Source: Acidobacteriota bacterium (GTDB taxonomy: Bacteria; Acidobacteriota; UBA6911; RPQK01; JADFOI01). From it: 5,373 nt of DNA. The stretch spans positions 1 to 5,373 of the forward strand of contig JACZQQ010000185.1 in assembly GCA_022545645.1 (NCBI GenBank). The letters are read 5' to 3'. Positions 4,110-5,373 of this stretch are shown piece by piece; positions within the stretch are counted from its first letter, which is position 1, and each line of letters opens with the position of its first letter. The position numbers were made by a program, and so were the translations under genes. The notes under the pieces were generated by a model. It saw only the letters and a program-made list of their open reading frames with translations, searched no databases and was not told the origin of the DNA.

Positions 4110-5373
4110 ATGAAAGCTTCATCTAAGCGCAGTCTATGGCGCAGGATACTACTCTCATGTGTAATGGCTGCATTGCTTCTGTTTGCAGGACCACCATGGG
4201 GGAGCCGGGAGAACTCTGAAGGGAAAGAGCTGCAGAGTCTTTCCCGCTTATCCTCGGTGCCGGCTACTGCCAAGAGCATGTGGGCGGGCGGGGGCATTCT
4301 TTCCGCATGCGCGTCCCCCTTGGCGTACCCTGAGATGGGTGGTGATCAAGACGCAGATCTGTCCGGTATACCCGGTGGAGATATTGCGCCGGTGCGCTAC
4401 ATTATGGATCCTTATCCATCCTTCAACGGGATTGCGGTAGACCCTGAAAACAACCGGGTCGTGATGAGCGACAGCAACCGGAAGAGCATGTTGATTTACG
4501 ACCGGCTTGGCAACAGCAAATCCGGTGAAGCCACCCAACCGCTAGGACAAGTCATGGGACCGGCCACCCAGATTGGGTTCATAACCGGGGTGGCGGTGGA
4601 TCCTGTTCACCGGGAGTTCTACTCTGTGAACAATGACACCGAGGACAACATGGTGGTGTTCTCTTACGATTCCGCCGGTAATGTAAAACCGGTGCGAAAC
4701 CTGGCCGTCCCCCACCGAGCTTGGGGTGTTTCTGTCAGCCAGGTTTACAATGAAGTTGCTATCTCGGTACAGACCTTGGGTGTGGTCATCTACCGGCGAG
4801 AGGCCCAAGGGATGGAACCGCCTCTACGGGTCATTACTGGGTCTAATACGGGTATGGCTGATCCTCACGGAGTCTCCCTGGATGATGTGAATGATGAGCT
4901 GGTCGTGGCTAATCATGGCAATTGGAAAAGTGAGAAGGCGGTCCTCGCCAGTGGAACCAACTACTCGGGTCAACCCTTGGATCTTGACCTCTCCTCAGTA
5001 GAGGGACGCTTTGAGCTGCCCTCGATTAGAACTTATCCCAGGACGGCGACGGGCGATGCTGAGCCAGTGCGCACCATCCAGGGATCCAGAACCCAATTGG
5101 ACTGGCCAATGGAGATTGACGTGGATGCCTCCCATGATGAGATTGCCGTGGCCAACAACGGAGATCACTCGATTCTCATCTTCGACCGGACCAACAATGG
5201 CAATGTCGCTCCGCTGCGGGTCATTCGCGGCCCTCTTACAGGCATCAATGCACCCATGGGGGTGGCCGTCGACACCAAAAACGACGAAATCTGGGTAGCC
5301 AATTTCGGAGATCACACCGCACTGGTTTTTGACCGAACGGCCACCGGCAATGTGCCCCCCAAGCGCATCATCC
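4110..5373 (+). CDS. Exported NHL-like beta-propeller repeat protein (3' end cut by window)
   Basis: The frame is open from 4110 to the right edge (421 codons), so the C-terminus is missing. The N-terminus has a basic n-region (KASSKRSLWRR) and a hydrophobic stretch at 13-27, which fits a Sec signal peptide. A low-complexity linker to about residue 90 follows. From about 94 on, a 40-60-residue module recurs: PxRxI, then GVAVDxxNDEIxVAN, then a strand ending in FDR or similar, then GNVxP. I see copies at about 94-131, 145-187, 194-229, 238-309, 319-359 and 368-408, with a seventh beginning at 417. This is the layout of NHL/YncE-type propellers, usually protein- or ligand-binding scaffolds; I see no catalytic motif. 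The 238-309 module carries an insertion of about 30 residues (271-305). The role is unknown, probably periplasmic or extracellular binding. Its link to neighbouring genes is unclear. Confidence 0.88.
   Translation, partial: MKASSKRSLWRRILLSCVMAALLLFAGPPWGSRENSEGKELQSLSRLSSVPATAKSMWAGGGILSACASPLAYPEMGGDQDADLSGIPGGDIAPVRYIMDPYPSFNGIAVDPENNRVVMSDSNRKSMLIYDRLGNSKSGEATQPLGQVMGPATQIGFITGVAVDPVHREFYSVNNDTEDNMVVFSYDSAGNVKPVRNLAVPHRAWGVSVSQVYNEVAISVQTLGVVIYRREAQGMEPPLRVITGSNTGMADPHGVSLDDVNDELVVANHGNWKSEKAVLASGTNYSGQPLDLDLSSVEGRFELPSIRTYPRTATGDAEPVRTIQGSRTQLDWPMEIDVDASHDEIAVANNGDHSILIFDRTNNGNVAPLRVIRGPLTGINAPMGVAVDTKNDEIWVANFGDHTALVFDRTATGNVPPKRII

Noticed and set aside
4302..4313. LSAC lipobox-like motif (C67) in the propeller protein
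   Set aside because: It lies about 40 residues past the hydrophobic segment and has no hydrophobic stretch of its own, so lipoprotein processing there is unlikely. LLSC at residues 14-17 is too early within the hydrophobic stretch and a poor lipobox.
4248..4538. Minus-strand open frame of 96 codons opposite the propeller gene
   Set aside because: The plus-strand frame here is continuous and shows clear repeat structure; the antisense frame has no supporting signal. The same holds for the minus-strand frames at 4542-4808 and 4995-5315.

Overview
The window is a moderately GC-rich bacterial segment with three complete genes and two genes cut by the window edges. It is probably from an uncultured Gram-negative lineage. 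The style of the exported propeller repeats, the SPASM-like radical SAM protein and the small coiled-coil protein reminded me of Acidobacteriota, with Deltaproteobacteria-type lineages as the alternative. That placement is an impression from recalled protein families and not a measured result.

Layout. Positions 1-1034 (minus) hold a radical SAM enzyme with a C-terminal cysteine-rich auxiliary-cluster region; its 3' end runs off the left edge. Positions 1035-1388 are a divergent intergenic region. It has a good sigma70-type promoter for the radical SAM gene, two copies of a GC-rich hairpin, an 8-bp-period tandem repeat in two inverted blocks, and an extended -10 promoter for the plus-strand genes. 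Positions 1389-3366 (plus) are a two-gene operon, aguB then aguA, coupled by a TGA-G-ATG junction. A 98-aa coiled-coil protein of unknown function lies convergently on the minus strand at 3382-3678. Its upstream side is taken by a 285-bp MITE-like element (3687-3971) with perfect 20-bp terminal inverted repeats and a hairpin-rich, non-coding interior. From 4110 to the right edge (plus) is a secreted, repeat-built beta-propeller protein, cut at its 3' end.

How the genes work together. AguA (agmatine deiminase) turns agmatine into N-carbamoylputrescine and ammonia. AguB hydrolyses N-carbamoylputrescine to putrescine, CO2 and ammonia. Together they form the complete two-step agmatine-to-putrescine branch of polyamine synthesis; no arginine decarboxylase is in view. 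Nothing ties the radical SAM enzyme, coiled-coil protein or propeller to this pathway beyond proximity.

The most unusual material is non-coding: the octamer repeat field between the divergent genes, the very short predicted leader in front of the GTG start of aguB, and the MITE-like element whose terminal repeat runs into the Shine-Dalgarno sequence of the coiled-coil gene. I did not find a convincing undescribed multi-gene system.
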